The notes beneath the pieces were generated by a model. It saw only the letters and a program-made list of their open reading frames with translations, was not told the DNA's origin and did no database searches. Source: Providencia zhijiangensis (GTDB taxonomy: Bacteria; Pseudomonadota; Gammaproteobacteria; Enterobacterales; Enterobacteriaceae). Taken from it: a stretch of DNA of 64,000 nt. Each line of letters begins with the position of its first letter. The first letter of the stretch is position 1. The DNA lies in assembly GCF_030315915.2 (NCBI RefSeq), contig NZ_CP135990.1, forward strand, positions 2,480,001 through 2,544,000, read 5' to 3'. Positions 27,974 through 40,667 of the stretch are shown piece after piece. Position numbers and translations under genes: made by a program.

Positions 27974-29005
27974 ATGAAACTTAAGACTCTCTCTACACTC
28001 GTTGCAGCAGGCTTATCTCTTGCCGCTATTACAACCACTGCAAACGCAGCGGGTCGTTTAGTGGTTTACTGTAGTGCGACCAACGCGATGTGCGAAGCGG
28101 AAACGCAAGCATTCGCCAAGAAATACGACGTTAAAACCACGTTCGTTCGCAACGGTTCAGGCAGTACTTTAGCGAAAATCGAAGCTGAAAAACGTAACCC
28201 ACAAGCAGACGTTTGGTATGGCGGAACCTTAGATCCACATTCACAAGCAGGTGAAATGGATCTGCTTGAGCCGTACAAATCCCCTAACCTGTCTCAAATC
28301 ATGCCGCAATTCCAAGATCCAGCTAAACGCAAAGGTAACTACTCTTCTGCGGTTTACATCGGTATCTTAGGTTTTGGTGTGAATAAAGATCGCTTAAAAG
28401 AGAAAGGGTTACCAGTTCCTACTTGCTGGAAAGACCTGACTAAGCCTGAATATAAAGGTGAAATTCAAATCGCGGATCCACAAAGTTCAGGGACTGCCTA
28501 CACTGCATTGGCAACTTTTGACCAACTATGGGGTAACGAGCAAGCCTTTGATTACCTGAAAAAACTGAACGCGAACATCTCCCAATACACCAAATCAGGT
28601 ATTGCCCCTGCACGTAACGCGGCTCGTGGCGAATCTGCTATCGGTATCGGCTTCCTGCATGACTACTCTTTAGAAGTTGAAAATGGTGCACCATTAGAGT
28701 TAATCGCGCCATGCGAAGGTACAGGCTATGAAATCGGCGGGATCAGTATTCTGAAAAACGCACGTAACATGGACAACGCAAAATTGTTCGTGGATTTCGT
28801 TCTGTCTAAAGAAGCCCAAGAACTGAGCTGGAAACAAGGTCAATCCTACCAAATCCTGACTAATACCACCGCAGAGTCTTCTCCACTGTCTCTGAAACTC
28901 AAAGACTTAAACTTAATCAACTACGATATGGATAAATACGGCGATGCTGAAGTCCGTAAGAATCTGATCAACAAGTGGGTTACTGAAGTTAAAATGAGTA
29001 AATAA
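27974..29005 (+). CDS. afuA: Hexose-phosphate ABC transporter, binding protein
   Basis: A 343-residue periplasmic binding protein with a signal peptide ending at about TTANA-AGRLV. It is of the AfuA/FbpA fold. Such proteins are often labelled iron(III)-binding, but AfuA of Actinobacillus and Citrobacter rodentium binds sugar phosphates, and the placement right after uhpABC supports that role here. The internal ATG with AAAGGA was chosen. A 256-base spacer with three hairpins follows before the permease gene. Confidence 0.85.
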   Translation: MKLKTLSTLVAAGLSLAAITTTANAAGRLVVYCSATNAMCEAETQAFAKKYDVKTTFVRNGSGSTLAKIEAEKRNPQADVWYGGTLDPHSQAGEMDLLEPYKSPNLSQIMPQFQDPAKRKGNYSSAVYIGILGFGVNKDRLKEKGLPVPTCWKDLTKPEYKGEIQIADPQSSGTAYTALATFDQLWGNEQAFDYLKKLNANISQYTKSGIAPARNAARGESAIGIGFLHDYSLEVENGAPLELIAPCEGTGYEIGGISILKNARNMDNAKLFVDFVLSKEAQELSWKQGQSYQILTNTTAESSPLSLKLKDLNLINYDMDKYGDAEVRKNLINKWVTEVKMSK

Positions 29006-29013
29006 GATGTTGG

Positions 29014-29140
29014 GTGCGGTGCCTGTCGCCGCACTTTACCTGATTGACTCACGTACGACTCGCGAGCTTCGCGATTTAGTGTATTAGCTACTTACTATAA
29101 AAAATGATGCCAAATCAAAGAGTGTCTGCACCACGCAGAC
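29014..29140 (+). other. Hairpin cluster between afuA and afuB
   Basis: Three short inverted repeats: GTGCGG / CCGCAC (29014-29034), TCGCGA-GCT-TCGCGA (29060-29074) and GTCTGC / GCAGAC (29124-29140). None has a T-run. They may stabilise the upstream mRNA so that binding protein exceeds permease. Confidence 0.45.
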
Positions 29141-29261
29141 GGCTCCAGCTTGGCTCACTCATTAGAACGATAATATTAATTAAGTTTAAAATTATTTTCG
29201 TTATAAATCATGACATTAAATTAATGATTAACTCAATAATAATAAACTTAGGGGAAAAACA

Positions 29262-31340
29262 ATGCCTCAGACCTTAACCCTAACAGCCTCGAAGAAAAAG
29301 GACAGTATCTTCCTTTGGATTCTGATAGCTTGGCTGGGCTTCGCTCTGCTACCCTCATGGAGCCTCGACTACGGCTTATTCGACTCAACCCAAGATGAGA
29401 TCTTAGCTGCGTATGGCTGGAGCAGTGTCAATATTAGTTGGCTATGGTATTTATTGCCTTCTATCTTACTGTTAAGACCTATTACACCGGCCGATCGTAA
29501 TCAAAAATCTCGTCACTATCTTGATATCGCGGTTGCCGCTATCACGGCAGTTCTCGTGATTATTACTGCTTATTTAGAGGGTAAGGGATTAGGCTATTCC
29601 GCCATCACCTTATTTATCGCCCTTGGTATGATAATGACCCACGCCCTGACTCGTTTAGAGTGGCTGGGTGGCGACCAATTTGTTATTGGCTCCCTTATCA
29701 CCGTCGTCGCACTGATTGCGCTATTTATCGTCTTTCCCAGTGTGGCAATTTTTATTCCGATGTTTACTGATGGGAACGGAGATTTTGCACCATTTGCATT
29801 TGTGGCTATTTTAACTCAGTCACATATTGTTCAGGTCATCATCAACTCCATATTCCTCTCATTAGCCGTGGGTGTTGGATGTACCTTCTTTGGTTTAATC
29901 CTGGCGATTTACACCACCCGAATTGCTAAGCGCTCCGCGATTATTGGTCGCGTATTCTCGATTTTACCGATTGTGACCCCGCCGTTTGTTGTCGGTTTAG
30001 GCGTCACCTTAATGATGGGTCGTTCAGGCTATATTACTGAATTTTTAGCTACCTATATGGGGCTAGAAAATACTAACTGGCTATACGGCTTTACTGGTAT
30101 TTGGTTAGCACAGGTTCTCGCATTCACCCCGATGTCCTTTATGATCCTTGATGGTGCGATTAAAACTATCCATCCATCACTGGAAGAAGCGTCATACACC
30201 TTACGCGCTAACCGCTACCAGACATTCTTCAACGTGTTTATGCCACTGTTGAAACCTGCACTGGCTAACGCCTTCTTAATTGTGATTGTGCAATCCCTTG
30301 CCGACTTCAGTAACCCGTTAGTATTAGGGGGTAACTTCGACGTTCTGGCGACGCAAATCTATTTCTATATCACCGGTTCCCAGCTTGATTACCAAGCGGC
30401 CAGTACGTTAGGTGCTTCCTTACTTGTCTTCTCATTGCTGGTTTTCTGTGTGCAATACATGTGGATTGGTAAACGCTCTTACGTCACCGTTTCCGGTAAA
30501 TCTTACCGTGGTGATGTTCAGCCGCTGCCAGTTTCATTAGTCGCTACAGTAACCACTATTCTGGGTATTTGGGTGGCGTTTAACGTCTTACTGTACGGTA
30601 GCATCTTCTACGGAAGCTTCACGGTGAACTGGGGCGTGGACTACACCTTAACACTGGACAACTTTATCAAACTGTTTGGCCAAGGTTTTGATGATGGCGC
30701 ATGGCCGTCACTGTTAGATACCTTGTTATATGCGGGTATCGCTGCACCAATCACCGCGATTTTGGGTCTGCTTATCGCGTATATTGTGGTTCGACAAGAT
30801 TTCCGTGGTAAGAAAACCATCGAATTTACCACCATGTTGTGCTTTGCCGTACCGGGTACGGTGGCTGGGGTTTCTTACATCCTCGCCTTTAACGATACAC
30901 CGTTCTATTTAACCGGAACGGCGGCGATTGTGATTATCTCCATGACCATGCGTAACGTACCTGTCGGTATTCGTGCAGGTATCGCGGGATTAGGCCAAAT
31001 TGACAAATCGTTAGATGAGGCTTCCCTCAGCTTACGTGCAGGTTCAATGAGGACAATTTTCCACATCCTACTGCCATTATTACGCCCAGCGATTTTGTCG
31101 GCACTGATCTATAGCTTTGTCCGTGCTATCACCACCGTGAGCGCCATTGTGTTCTTGGTAACACCAGACACCCGCGTTGCGACGGCGTATATCTTGAACC
31201 GCGTTGAAGATGGTGAATACGGTGTGGCAATTGCTTACGGCTCTATTCTGATCGTGGTCATGCTCGCGATTATCTTCTTATTTGACTATTTAATTGGCGA
31301 AGCCCGTGTTTCACGTTCCAAAGCCAAAAATGCACAGTAA
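29262..31340 (+). CDS. afuB: Hexose-phosphate ABC transporter, fused permease
   Basis: A 692-residue membrane protein made of two tandem ABC permease domains, each with an EAA-type loop: [21 protein letters not shown] in the first half and [21 protein letters not shown] in the second. Extra N-terminal membrane segments occupy about residues 15-170. It would form the channel fed by AfuA and energised by AfuC. AGGGG lies nine bases before the ATG. Confidence 0.88.
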   Translation: MPQTLTLTASKKKDSIFLWILIAWLGFALLPSWSLDYGLFDSTQDEILAAYGWSSVNISWLWYLLPSILLLRPITPADRNQKSRHYLDIAVAAITAVLVIITAYLEGKGLGYSAITLFIALGMIMTHALTRLEWLGGDQFVIGSLITVVALIALFIVFPSVAIFIPMFTDGNGDFAPFAFVAILTQSHIVQVIINSIFLSLAVGVGCTFFGLILAIYTTRIAKRSAIIGRVFSILPIVTPPFVVGLGVTLMMGRSGYITEFLATYMGLENTNWLYGFTGIWLAQVLAFTPMSFMILDGAIKTIHPSLEEASYTLRANRYQTFFNVFMPLLKPALANAFLIVIVQSLADFSNPLVLGGNFDVLATQIYFYITGSQLDYQAASTLGASLLVFSLLVFCVQYMWIGKRSYVTVSGKSYRGDVQPLPVSLVATVTTILGIWVAFNVLLYGSIFYGSFTVNWGVDYTLTLDNFIKLFGQGFDDGAWPSLLDTLLYAGIAAPITAILGLLIAYIVVRQDFRGKKTIEFTTMLCFAVPGTVAGVSYILAFNDTPFYLTGTAAIVIISMTMRNVPVGIRAGIAGLGQIDKSLDEASLSLRAGSMRTIFHILLPLLRPAILSALIYSFVRAITTVSAIVFLVTPDTRVATAYILNRVEDGEYGVAIAYGSILIVVMLAIIFLFDYLIGEARVSRSKAKNAQ

Positions 31341-31356
31341 TCATGGAGTCACTGAC

Positions 31357-32397
31357 ATGACACAGAAAAGTTTCGTTGAATTAAAAAATATAACTAAGCG
31401 CTTTGGCGACAATACGGTCATTGACGATTTAAGCCTTTCCATCCCACAAGGGAGCATGGTCACTCTGCTAGGGCCGTCTGGCTGTGGTAAAACCACCGTG
31501 CTGCGCTTAGTCGCCGGTTTAGAAAAACCAACGGAAGGACGCATGTTTATCGATGGCGAAGATGTCACCGACCGCTCTATTCAACAGCGCGATATTTGTA
31601 TGGTTTTCCAATCCTATGCCCTCTTCCCGCATATGTCGTTAGGGGATAACGTGGGATATGGTTTGAAAATGCTCGGCTTGCCGAAGGCTGAAATCAAAAA
31701 ACGTGTAGACGAAGCGCTGGAGCTCGTGGACTTAGCAGGTTTTGCAGACCGTTTCGTTGACCAAATTTCCGGTGGGCAACAGCAGCGTGTGGCACTGGCA
31801 CGTGCTCTGATTTTAAAGCCGAAGGTGCTGCTATTTGATGAGCCCTTAAGTAACTTGGATGCTAACTTACGCCGCAGCATGCGTGAAAAAATCCGTGAAC
31901 TGCAACAGCAATTTAATATTACCTCACTGTACGTGACCCACGACCAGAGCGAAGCTTTTGCAGTTTCAGACATGGTTCTGGTGATGAACAAAGGTAAGAT
32001 CATGCAGTTAGGTTCACCACAAGGATTGTACCGCCAGCCTGCTTCCAAGTTTATGGCGAGCTTTATGGGTGATGCGAACATTTTCCCAGCCACACTCAGC
32101 AGCGATTCCGTGGATATCTTTAATTATCGTTTACCGCGCCCTGCGCAGTTTATGACAGATAAAACCCAAGTCACTGTCGGTGTTCGCCCTGAAGCCATCA
32201 CATTAAGCAAGCAAGGTGAAGATAGCCAACGCTGTACCATCACTCATGTGGCATATATGGGCCCGCAATATGAAGTCACGGTAGATTGGCATGGTCAATC
32301 GATGCTATTACAGATCAACGCAACGCAGCTGCAACCGTCTGTCGGCGAAGATCTTTATTTGCAAATCCACCCATACGGGATGTTTATTTTAGAATAA
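31357..32397 (+). CDS. afuC: Hexose-phosphate ABC transporter, ATPase
   Basis: A 346-residue ABC ATPase: Walker [10 protein letters not shown] at 39-47, signature ISGGQQQR near 137, Walker [12 protein letters not shown] near 157, and a C-terminal TOBE-type regulatory region. The longer frame would overlap afuB; I chose the ATG 16 bases after the afuB stop. It completes the afuABC importer and is followed by a strong terminator. Confidence 0.9.
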   Translation: MTQKSFVELKNITKRFGDNTVIDDLSLSIPQGSMVTLLGPSGCGKTTVLRLVAGLEKPTEGRMFIDGEDVTDRSIQQRDICMVFQSYALFPHMSLGDNVGYGLKMLGLPKAEIKKRVDEALELVDLAGFADRFVDQISGGQQQRVALARALILKPKVLLFDEPLSNLDANLRRSMREKIRELQQQFNITSLYVTHDQSEAFAVSDMVLVMNKGKIMQLGSPQGLYRQPASKFMASFMGDANIFPATLSSDSVDIFNYRLPRPAQFMTDKTQVTVGVRPEAITLSKQGEDSQRCTITHVAYMGPQYEVTVDWHGQSMLLQINATQLQPSVGEDLYLQIHPYGMFILE

Positions 32398-32423
32398 AGA
32401 TTTTCTGTTTTAGGTATATCTTA

Positions 32424-32446
32424 ACCGCCCGATTGGGCGGTTTTTT
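32424..32446 (+). terminator. Terminator after afuC
   Basis: ACCGCCC-GATT-GGGCGGT followed by six T: a textbook intrinsic terminator ending the uhp-afu transcript. Confidence 0.95.
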
Positions 32447-32460
32447 ATGGATAACAGATA

Positions 32461-32549
32461 AAAAAACACCCTATAAATCAAGCGGCTTATAGGGTGTTTT
32501 GTTTTTAGCTCTAAATTAAAACAGGTGTTTTAATCTCAGCCTAATTGCT
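32461..32549. repeat. Direct repeat A: decayed copy of the purL 3' end
   Basis: These 89 bases match 33343-33431 without gaps and with about eight differences; the last 38 bases are identical. The match runs over the purL terminator hairpin and into the last codons: on the minus strand the frame still ends ...QLG-stop, with Ile-Phe kept a few residues earlier. It is a remnant of a second purL 3' end and, with repeat B, brackets the toxin-antitoxin pair. Confidence 0.85.
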
Positions 32550-32620
32550 CACATGTATGATAAAAAATGGCGATACTTGCTATTTTCGTCACTAACACAG
32601 AATAAAAAAACGACGATTTA

Positions 32621-32665
32621 GTGTGACTTTGTATCACCCTTTGCTATAGTGTGACTAAGTTACAC
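32621..32665 (+). promoter_or_regulatory. Promoter and operators of the toxin-antitoxin pair
   Basis: Two palindromes, GTGTGACTTTGTATCAC (32621-32637) and GTGTGACTAAGTTACAC (32649-32665), start 28 bases apart and flank or overlap an extended -10 (TGCTATAGT). This suits autorepression by the antitoxin complex. Confidence 0.65.
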
Positions 32666-32687
32666 CTAATAGATATGCGAGGTTTAT

Positions 32688-32951
32688 ATGTCAACAACCA
32701 AATTAAGGCAGCAAGGCGGAGCCGTTGTTTTAACTATCCCAATTGAAGTCGCCAATATGGCAGGATGGGTTGTCGGTATGAAATTAAATATTGATGCAGT
32801 TGGAGAATCCATTTGCATAAAACCGGTTAAACGTGTGGCTAGAGGAAGAAAATCTATCAACGAGCTACTATCCGGTATTGATAAAGAAGAAATTACATTA
32901 TTAAACAGTGAAATCGATGATTCTGACCCAGAGGGAAATGAGGTTATTTAA
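32688..32951 (+). CDS. MazE/PemI/ChpS-type antitoxin
   Basis: An 87-residue protein with an N-terminal AbrB-type DNA-binding fold (LRQQGGAVVLTIPIEVANMAG) and an acidic C-terminal tail (SINELLSGIDKEE ... GNEVI) that resembles the toxin-binding tails of ChpS and PemI. Its stop overlaps the toxin start by one base (TAATG), so the pair is translationally coupled. It presumably represses its own promoter through the two upstream palindromes. Confidence 0.8.
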   Translation: MSTTKLRQQGGAVVLTIPIEVANMAGWVVGMKLNIDAVGESICIKPVKRVARGRKSINELLSGIDKEEITLLNSEIDDSDPEGNEVI

Positions 32952-33319
32952 TGGTAAAAGTGAAAAAGCCCCACAAAGGCCAGATTTGGCACATTAATGG
33001 CGATCCAGTCGCAGGTAAGGAATTCAAGGGGCCCCACTACTATTTAGTGATTACAGATTCACAAATCAACACCGCACTTGGTACGTCAATTTGCGTTCCT
33101 ATTACAAGTGGGGGGAGCCGTGCCAGAACTCAAAATGTCACTGTTTACTTAGATGGTTCAAGTACAGACACGGGGAACATTACTGGCTGTATCTTATGTT
33201 ATCAACTTCGCTCGTTGGATTTAATCGCCAGAAAAGCCACCTACTCAGCAACCCTAAATGAAGATATTTTCGAAGAAGTTCTCAGTAATATTATTGATAT
33301 CATTGACCCTCAAATTTGA
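32951..33319 (+). CDS. MazF/PemK-family endoribonuclease toxin
   Basis: A 122-residue toxin of the MazF/PemK family, which cleaves mRNA at short sequences. The family start is seen as KGQIWHINGDPVAGKEFKGPHYYLVI, then the conserved core VPITSGG and the ITGCILCYQLRSLDL segment that carries the usual catalytic-region residues. The cleavage sequence cannot be predicted. It is intact and paired with an antitoxin gene, so probably active. The pair sits between afuC and the purL 3' end. Confidence 0.8.
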   Translation: MVKVKKPHKGQIWHINGDPVAGKEFKGPHYYLVITDSQINTALGTSICVPITSGGSRARTQNVTVYLDGSSTDTGNITGCILCYQLRSLDLIARKATYSATLNEDIFEEVLSNIIDIIDPQI

Positions 33320-33342
33320 ATCTTTACCATTTTTGATGAAAC

Positions 33343-33431
33343 AAAAAACACCCTACAAATCAGGTGATCTATAGGGTGTTTAGTTTTTAGCTTTAAATTA
33401 AAACAGGTGTTTTAATCTCAGCCTAATTGCT
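33343..33431. repeat. Direct repeat B: functional purL 3' end and terminator
   Basis: The second copy of the 89-base repeat, covering the last codons of the intact purL and its terminator (AAACACCCTA / TAGGGTGTTT). About 91% identical to repeat A, 882 bases away. Confidence 0.85.
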
Positions 33432-36400
33432 TACGTGCATTACGGAAAATGCGCATCCATGGGCTATCTTCACCCCAGTTTTCTGGGTGCCAAGAGTTGC
33501 TTACCGTACGGAATACACGCTCAGGGTGCGGCATCATAATAGTCGCGCGACCATCCATTGATGTTACTGCCGTAATCCCATTCACAGAACCGTTCGGGTT
33601 CGCTGGGTATTGCTCCGTCACTTGACCGTAGTTATTCACAAAACGCATTGCCACCAGCGCGTTATTTTCTAACTGAGTTAAGTGAGCTGGTGCACGAGTT
33701 TCTACTTGACCTTCACCGTGAGAAACAGCAATCGGCATACGCGAACCCGCCATATCTTGCAGCAGTAATGATGGGCTGTTTGCAATTTCCACTAAGCTGA
33801 AGCGCGCTTCAAAGCGCTCTGAACGGTTACGTACAAAGCGAGGCCAATACTCAGCACCAGGGATCAGGTCATGCAAATTAGACATCATCTGGCAACCATT
33901 ACATACACCTAATGATAAAGTGTCTGGGCGGTTGAAGAAGGAGGCAAACTCATCACGAACACGGTTATTGAACAGAATGGACTTCGCCCAACCTTCACCC
34001 GCGCCTAATACGTCACCGTATGAGAAACCACCGCATGCCACTAGCGCTTGGAACTGTTCAAGAGACAAGTTACCCGCCAGTAAATCACTCATGTGGACGT
34101 CGATAGCATCAAAGCCTGCACGATCCCATGCCGCTGCCATTTCAACATGGGAGTTAACCCCTTGCTCACGCAGCACAGCCACTTTAGGACGAACGCCAGA
34201 CGCGATATACGGAGCAGCAATATCCTCTGCGATATCGTAAGTCAGCTTCACATTCAGACCCGGGTCTTGATTGTCTTTCTTCGCTTCATGCTCTTGATCT
34301 GCGCACTCTTCGTTATCACGCAGGCGCTGCATCTGCCATGTGGTTTCAGCCCAGCACTCACGCAGAGCACTACGGGAACCATTGTAAACGACCGTATCAC
34401 GGCTATTAATGATCACCGCATCGTCATGAGTTGCAGAACCAAGATAGTGAACGCAGCCTGCTAAGCCCGCATCGGTAAAACATTGCTCTACATATTGACG
34501 ATCCGCACCTTGGATTTGGATCACCGCGCCCAGCTCTTCATTGAACAACGCCGCTAAAGTGTCTTCATCAAATGAACTGATATCCACGTTAATACCGCAG
34601 TGACCCGCAAATGCCATTTCCACTAATGTGACAAACAGCCCGCCATCAGAACGGTCATGGTAAGCCAGTAATTTCTGCTCAGATAACAGTTTTTGGATGG
34701 TATTAAAGAAACCTAACAACAACGCTGGATCACGGACATCTGGCGCTTTATTACCTAACTGACGGTAAACTTGTGCCAGTGCAGAACCACCAAGCGCATT
34801 GTGACCTTGACCAAGGTCGATTAATAACAAGCCGTTATCTGTCGTAGTTTTCAGTTCTGGCGTGACCGTTAGACGAACATCTTCAACACGGCCAAATGCA
34901 CTGATAATCAATGATAATGGCGACGTCATTTCACGCTCTTCACCATTTTGCTGCCAGCGAGTCTTCATTGACATTGAGTCTTTACCCACTGGGATTGTCA
35001 AACCTAACGCTGGACACAGCTCCTCACCAACCGCTTTAACCGCTTCGTACAAGCCCGCGTCTTCCCCTGGGTGACCCGCTGCAGACATCCAGTTAGCAGA
35101 CAGCTTCACGCGCTTAAGGTCTTGCACATAAGAACAAGCTAAGTTGGTCAGAGCTTCACCCACAGCCATACGCGCAGAAGCGGCAAAATCCAACAGTGCC
35201 ACTGGCGTTCTTTCGCCAATAGACATTGATTCACCATAATAGCTATCCAAACTTGCGGTTGTCACCGCGCAGTCAGCGACTGGGATCTGCCATGGACCAA
35301 CCATTTGGTCACGTGCAACCATACCCGTCACAGTACGGTCACCGATAGTGATTAAGAAGGTTTTTTCTGCCACAGCCGGTAAATGCAGAACACGCTTAAC
35401 AGCTTCAGTTAAATCGATAGCGGTTCTATCCAGTGATTCAGGCTCGGCTTTCAGTGTCGTCACATCACGCAGCATCTTCGGCGTTTTGCCCAGCAATACA
35501 TCCAGTGGCATGTCGATAGGCTGGTTGTCAAAGTGCTCATCATTAAGGGTTAAATGACGCTCTTCCGTTGCTTCACCGATCACAGCAAATGGCGCACGTT
35601 CACGCTCACAAATCTCTGTGAATAAGGCGAGTTGCTCTGGCGCAACCGCCATCACATAGCGCTCTTGGGATTCGTTGCACCACACTTCCAATGGGCTCAT
35701 CCCCGGCTCATCATTCAGAATTTTACGCAGTTCAAAGCGACCACCACGACCGCCATCGCTCACCAATTCAGGCATTGCGTTGGATAAACCACCCGCGCCA
35801 ACATCATGAATAAACAGAATTGGGTTTTTATCGCCTAGCTGCCAACATTTGTCGATCACTTCTTGGCAACGACGCTCCATTTCGGCGTTGTCACGTTGAA
35901 CAGAAGCAAAATCAAGATCCGCCGCAGATTGACCGGATGTCATGGATGATGCTGCCCCGCCCCCTAGACCGATATTCATCGAAGGGCCACCGAGAACGAT
36001 TAGCTTAGCGCCAACAGTAATTTCGCCTTTTTGAACGTGATCTGCACGGATGTTACCAATACCGCCTGCTAACATAATTGGCTTATGGTAACCGCGTAAT
36101 TCTTCACCATTATGGCTATTAACTTTCTCTTCATAGGTACGGAAATAACCTAATAAAGCGGGACGCCCAAATTCGTTGTTAAATGCCGCACCGCCTAAAG
36201 GACCTTCCGTCATAATATCGAGTGCGGTCACAATACGCTCTGGCTTGCCAAAATCTTCTTCCCAAGGTTGCTCAAAACCCGGAATACGTAAGTTGGAAAC
36301 GGAGAAGCCGACTAAACCTGCTTTTGGTTTTGCACCGCGACCTGTCGCGCCTTCATCACGAATTTCACCGCCAGAACCAGTTGCAGCTCCCGGCCATGGA

Positions 36401-37305
36401 GAAATTGCCGTTGGGTGGTTGTGGGTTTCCACTTTCATCAAAATATGTGCATCTTCTTGATGGTAACGATAAGTACGTCCATCTGGCTCAGGGAAGAAAC
36501 GACCCACTGAAGAGCCTTCCATTACTGCCGCATTATCTTTATAGGCAGACAGAACGTGATCTGGCGTTTTTTCGAAAGTATTTTTGATCATTTTAAACAG
36601 GGATTTTGGCTGTGTTTCCCCATCAATAATCCAATCCGCATTGAAAATTTTATGGCGGCAATGCTCTGAGTTTGCTTGCGCAAACATATACAGCTCAACA
36701 TCCGTTGGGTTACGTTTTAACCCTGTGAATGCCTCTAATAGATAATCAATTTCATCGTCAGCTAACGCTAAGCCCATCTCTTTGTTAGCAGTATCGAGTG
36801 CTTGGCGTCCGCCTGCGATAATATCAATCACTTTCATTGGGGCAGGCTGCTGCTGAACAAATAGCGCTTCGGCTTGTTCAAAAGAGGCAAAAACCGTTTC
36901 CATCATGCGGTCATGTAACAGACTGATGACCAGATCCCACTGCTCGCTTGTCAGTGAGTCGGCTTGAATATAATAGGCAACGCCGCGTTCAATACGTTTA
37001 ACCTGTGTTAAGCCACAGTTATGCGCGATATCCGTTGCTTTAGAAGACCAAGGAGAGATAGTTCCTGGGCGTGGGGTGACTAAAATCAGTTTTCCAAATG
37101 GCTCATGCTCTGCCAGAGAAGGACCATATTTTAACAAACTACTCAGTTTACCTTGCTCACTGCCACTTAATGGGGCTGATAGCTCAGCAAAATGCATATA
37201 TTCAGCATAGATATCCGTTACAGGGAGCTGTTTTTCAGCAAACAGCGCCAAAAGGCGGGTAATACGAAATGCTGATAGTGCCGGTGAGCCACGCAAAATT
37301 TCCAT
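33418..37305 (-). CDS. purL: Phosphoribosylformylglycinamidine synthase
   Basis: A 1295-residue single-chain enzyme for the fourth step of purine synthesis, using ATP and glutamine. The N-terminal and two AIRS-like domains are followed by a C-terminal class-I glutaminase with its cysteine in [10 protein letters not shown] and a His in MPHPERVF. Length equals the E. coli protein. A PurR-like operator lies about 85 bases upstream. Its 3' end is duplicated beyond the toxin-antitoxin pair. Confidence 0.98.
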   Translation of the reverse strand: MEILRGSPALSAFRITRLLALFAEKQLPVTDIYAEYMHFAELSAPLSGSEQGKLSSLLKYGPSLAEHEPFGKLILVTPRPGTISPWSSKATDIAHNCGLTQVKRIERGVAYYIQADSLTSEQWDLVISLLHDRMMETVFASFEQAEALFVQQQPAPMKVIDIIAGGRQALDTANKEMGLALADDEIDYLLEAFTGLKRNPTDVELYMFAQANSEHCRHKIFNADWIIDGETQPKSLFKMIKNTFEKTPDHVLSAYKDNAAVMEGSSVGRFFPEPDGRTYRYHQEDAHILMKVETHNHPTAISPWPGAATGSGGEIRDEGATGRGAKPKAGLVGFSVSNLRIPGFEQPWEEDFGKPERIVTALDIMTEGPLGGAAFNNEFGRPALLGYFRTYEEKVNSHNGEELRGYHKPIMLAGGIGNIRADHVQKGEITVGAKLIVLGGPSMNIGLGGGAASSMTSGQSAADLDFASVQRDNAEMERRCQEVIDKCWQLGDKNPILFIHDVGAGGLSNAMPELVSDGGRGGRFELRKILNDEPGMSPLEVWCNESQERYVMAVAPEQLALFTEICERERAPFAVIGEATEERHLTLNDEHFDNQPIDMPLDVLLGKTPKMLRDVTTLKAEPESLDRTAIDLTEAVKRVLHLPAVAEKTFLITIGDRTVTGMVARDQMVGPWQIPVADCAVTTASLDSYYGESMSIGERTPVALLDFAASARMAVGEALTNLACSYVQDLKRVKLSANWMSAAGHPGEDAGLYEAVKAVGEELCPALGLTIPVGKDSMSMKTRWQQNGEEREMTSPLSLIISAFGRVEDVRLTVTPELKTTTDNGLLLIDLGQGHNALGGSALAQVYRQLGNKAPDVRDPALLLGFFNTIQKLLSEQKLLAYHDRSDGGLFVTLVEMAFAGHCGINVDISSFDEDTLAALFNEELGAVIQIQGADRQYVEQCFTDAGLAGCVHYLGSATHDDAVIINSRDTVVYNGSRSALRECWAETTWQMQRLRDNEECADQEHEAKKDNQDPGLNVKLTYDIAEDIAAPYIASGVRPKVAVLREQGVNSHVEMAAAWDRAGFDAIDVHMSDLLAGNLSLEQFQALVACGGFSYGDVLGAGEGWAKSILFNNRVRDEFASFFNRPDTLSLGVCNGCQMMSNLHDLIPGAEYWPRFVRNRSERFEARFSLVEIANSPSLLLQDMAGSRMPIAVSHGEGQVETRAPAHLTQLENNALVAMRFVNNYGQVTEQYPANPNGSVNGITAVTSMDGRATIMMPHPERVFRTVSNSWHPENWGEDSPWMRIFRNARKQLG

Positions 37306-37389
37306 AGTCTTAAATTCTCTCTTTTAAACGCCAGCCCTGAACATGAAAGCAGGGAAACCGGAGTCCATTATAGAGCAATGTTCATCAAT

Positions 37390-37405
37390 ACGAAACCGTT
37401 TGCGT
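37390..37405. promoter_or_regulatory. PurR-like operator of purL
   Basis: ACGAAACCGTTTGCGT matches the PurR consensus at 14 of 16 positions in the purL-mltF divergent spacer. Confidence 0.7.
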
Positions 37406-37515
37406 GACTAAAAATAGAGCGATTAGTTAAATATTAATATGTGCTAAATACGATAATATTAGTTGCACCGACCATCACTGTTAGAGCAAAATACGAAACC
37501 ACTGGATTTATAACC

Positions 37516-37569
37516 ATGATTAAACAGTTTTTATTAAGCGCACAACACCAGTTCTTGCACGAGAAATAA
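37516..37569 (+). CDS. Possible leader peptide before mltF
   Basis: A 17-codon frame (ATG ... AAA TAA) ends four bases before the TTG start of mltF. It might couple translation into mltF. There is no independent evidence that it is translated. Confidence 0.25.
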   Translation: MIKQFLLSAQHQFLHEK

Positions 37570-37573
37570 TTAT

Positions 37574-39750
<2,177 letters not shown>

Positions 39751-39828
39751 TCATCCATCCACACTCGAAAAGTTGATTATTACGAAATGTTAAAGTGACT
39801 GCAAATTGAATCTGATATTAATCAATAA

Positions 39829-40476
39829 CTAATTACTAAAAATGGCAAGTTTCGCAGCGAACCCCATAAAGAATGCACCTACAGTACAATTTCCCAGTTT
39901 CGCCAAAATCTGCTTTTCCCGTAAAAAGCGGGCTATCAAGTAGCCACTGAATATCAATAAGCTTAGATACAAGAAGCTAACCGTTTCTAAGATAACCGCT
40001 AATACCATGTACGGAACCCAAGCATGGCTATAATTGAAGTCAATAAATTGAATAAAGAACGAGATATAGAACAAAATCGCTTTCGGGTTCGTTAAGCTAA
40101 GTACCAAAGCTCGAGTAAAGTAATTTTCTTTTCTTACTTCAATCTGCTCTACCCCTGCTGATAACGATTTTTTTTGCCAAAAGGTTGCATATAGGATTTT
40201 GCATCCTAAGTACAAAAGATAAGCAGCCCCTAAGTATCTTACGATAGTAAACAGTGTTGGAGAGGCTTTGATGACCGAGGCAACACCAATGAATGAAAGA
40301 AAAATCAGTATTGCATCACCAGTGAAAACACCGATTGCAGCACGATATCCCGCTTTAGTCCCATGTGAAGTACTTGATTTTAATACATACAGTGAGTTTG
40401 GACCAGGTACAATGATGATAAGCACCAATCCCGCTAAGTAAGTCCAGAAATTCAATACCCCTAGATTTTCAAACAT
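39829..40476 (-). CDS. leuE: Leucine efflux protein LeuE
   Basis: A 215-residue RhtB/LysE-family exporter with about six membrane segments. It resembles E. coli LeuE (GVLNFWTYLAGLVLIIIVPGPNSLYVLK at the start, VRYLGAAYLLYLG, and LTNPKAILFYISFFIQFID). LeuE exports leucine and analogues. The ATG with AGGA seven bases upstream was chosen over a TTG two codons earlier. In E. coli leuE lies elsewhere, so this is a lineage-specific location. Confidence 0.85.
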   Translation of the reverse strand: MFENLGVLNFWTYLAGLVLIIIVPGPNSLYVLKSSTSHGTKAGYRAAIGVFTGDAILIFLSFIGVASVIKASPTLFTIVRYLGAAYLLYLGCKILYATFWQKKSLSAGVEQIEVRKENYFTRALVLSLTNPKAILFYISFFIQFIDFNYSHAWVPYMVLAVILETVSFLYLSLLIFSGYLIARFLREKQILAKLGNCTVGAFFMGFAAKLAIFSN

Positions 40477-40667
40477 GACCAATTCCTAATTGTTTTTTCT
40501 TATTACTATCACAGTTAAGATCCATTGTGAATATTCTACTTTTATTAATTTTTAAATCATTTGAATATATAAAACAAACTAATAAATAACATTATTTTTA
40601 AAGTCTCTTTCATTAAATATGATTAACCCGCACTTAAGTTTTCATAATTTAAATAAGAGGAATAAAC

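Noticed and set aside
31614-32093. 159-codon antisense frame in afuC
   Set aside because: Opposite an intact ABC ATPase; serine/cysteine-rich shadow composition and no domain.
27974-32397. afuABC as a ferric iron transporter
   Set aside because: The family label is often iron(III), but no Fur box was seen and the genes follow uhpABC directly, so hexose phosphate is more likely.
33920-36587. Several plus-strand frames inside purL
   Set aside because: They are antisense to a fully conserved gene, with no start signals or recognisable domains.
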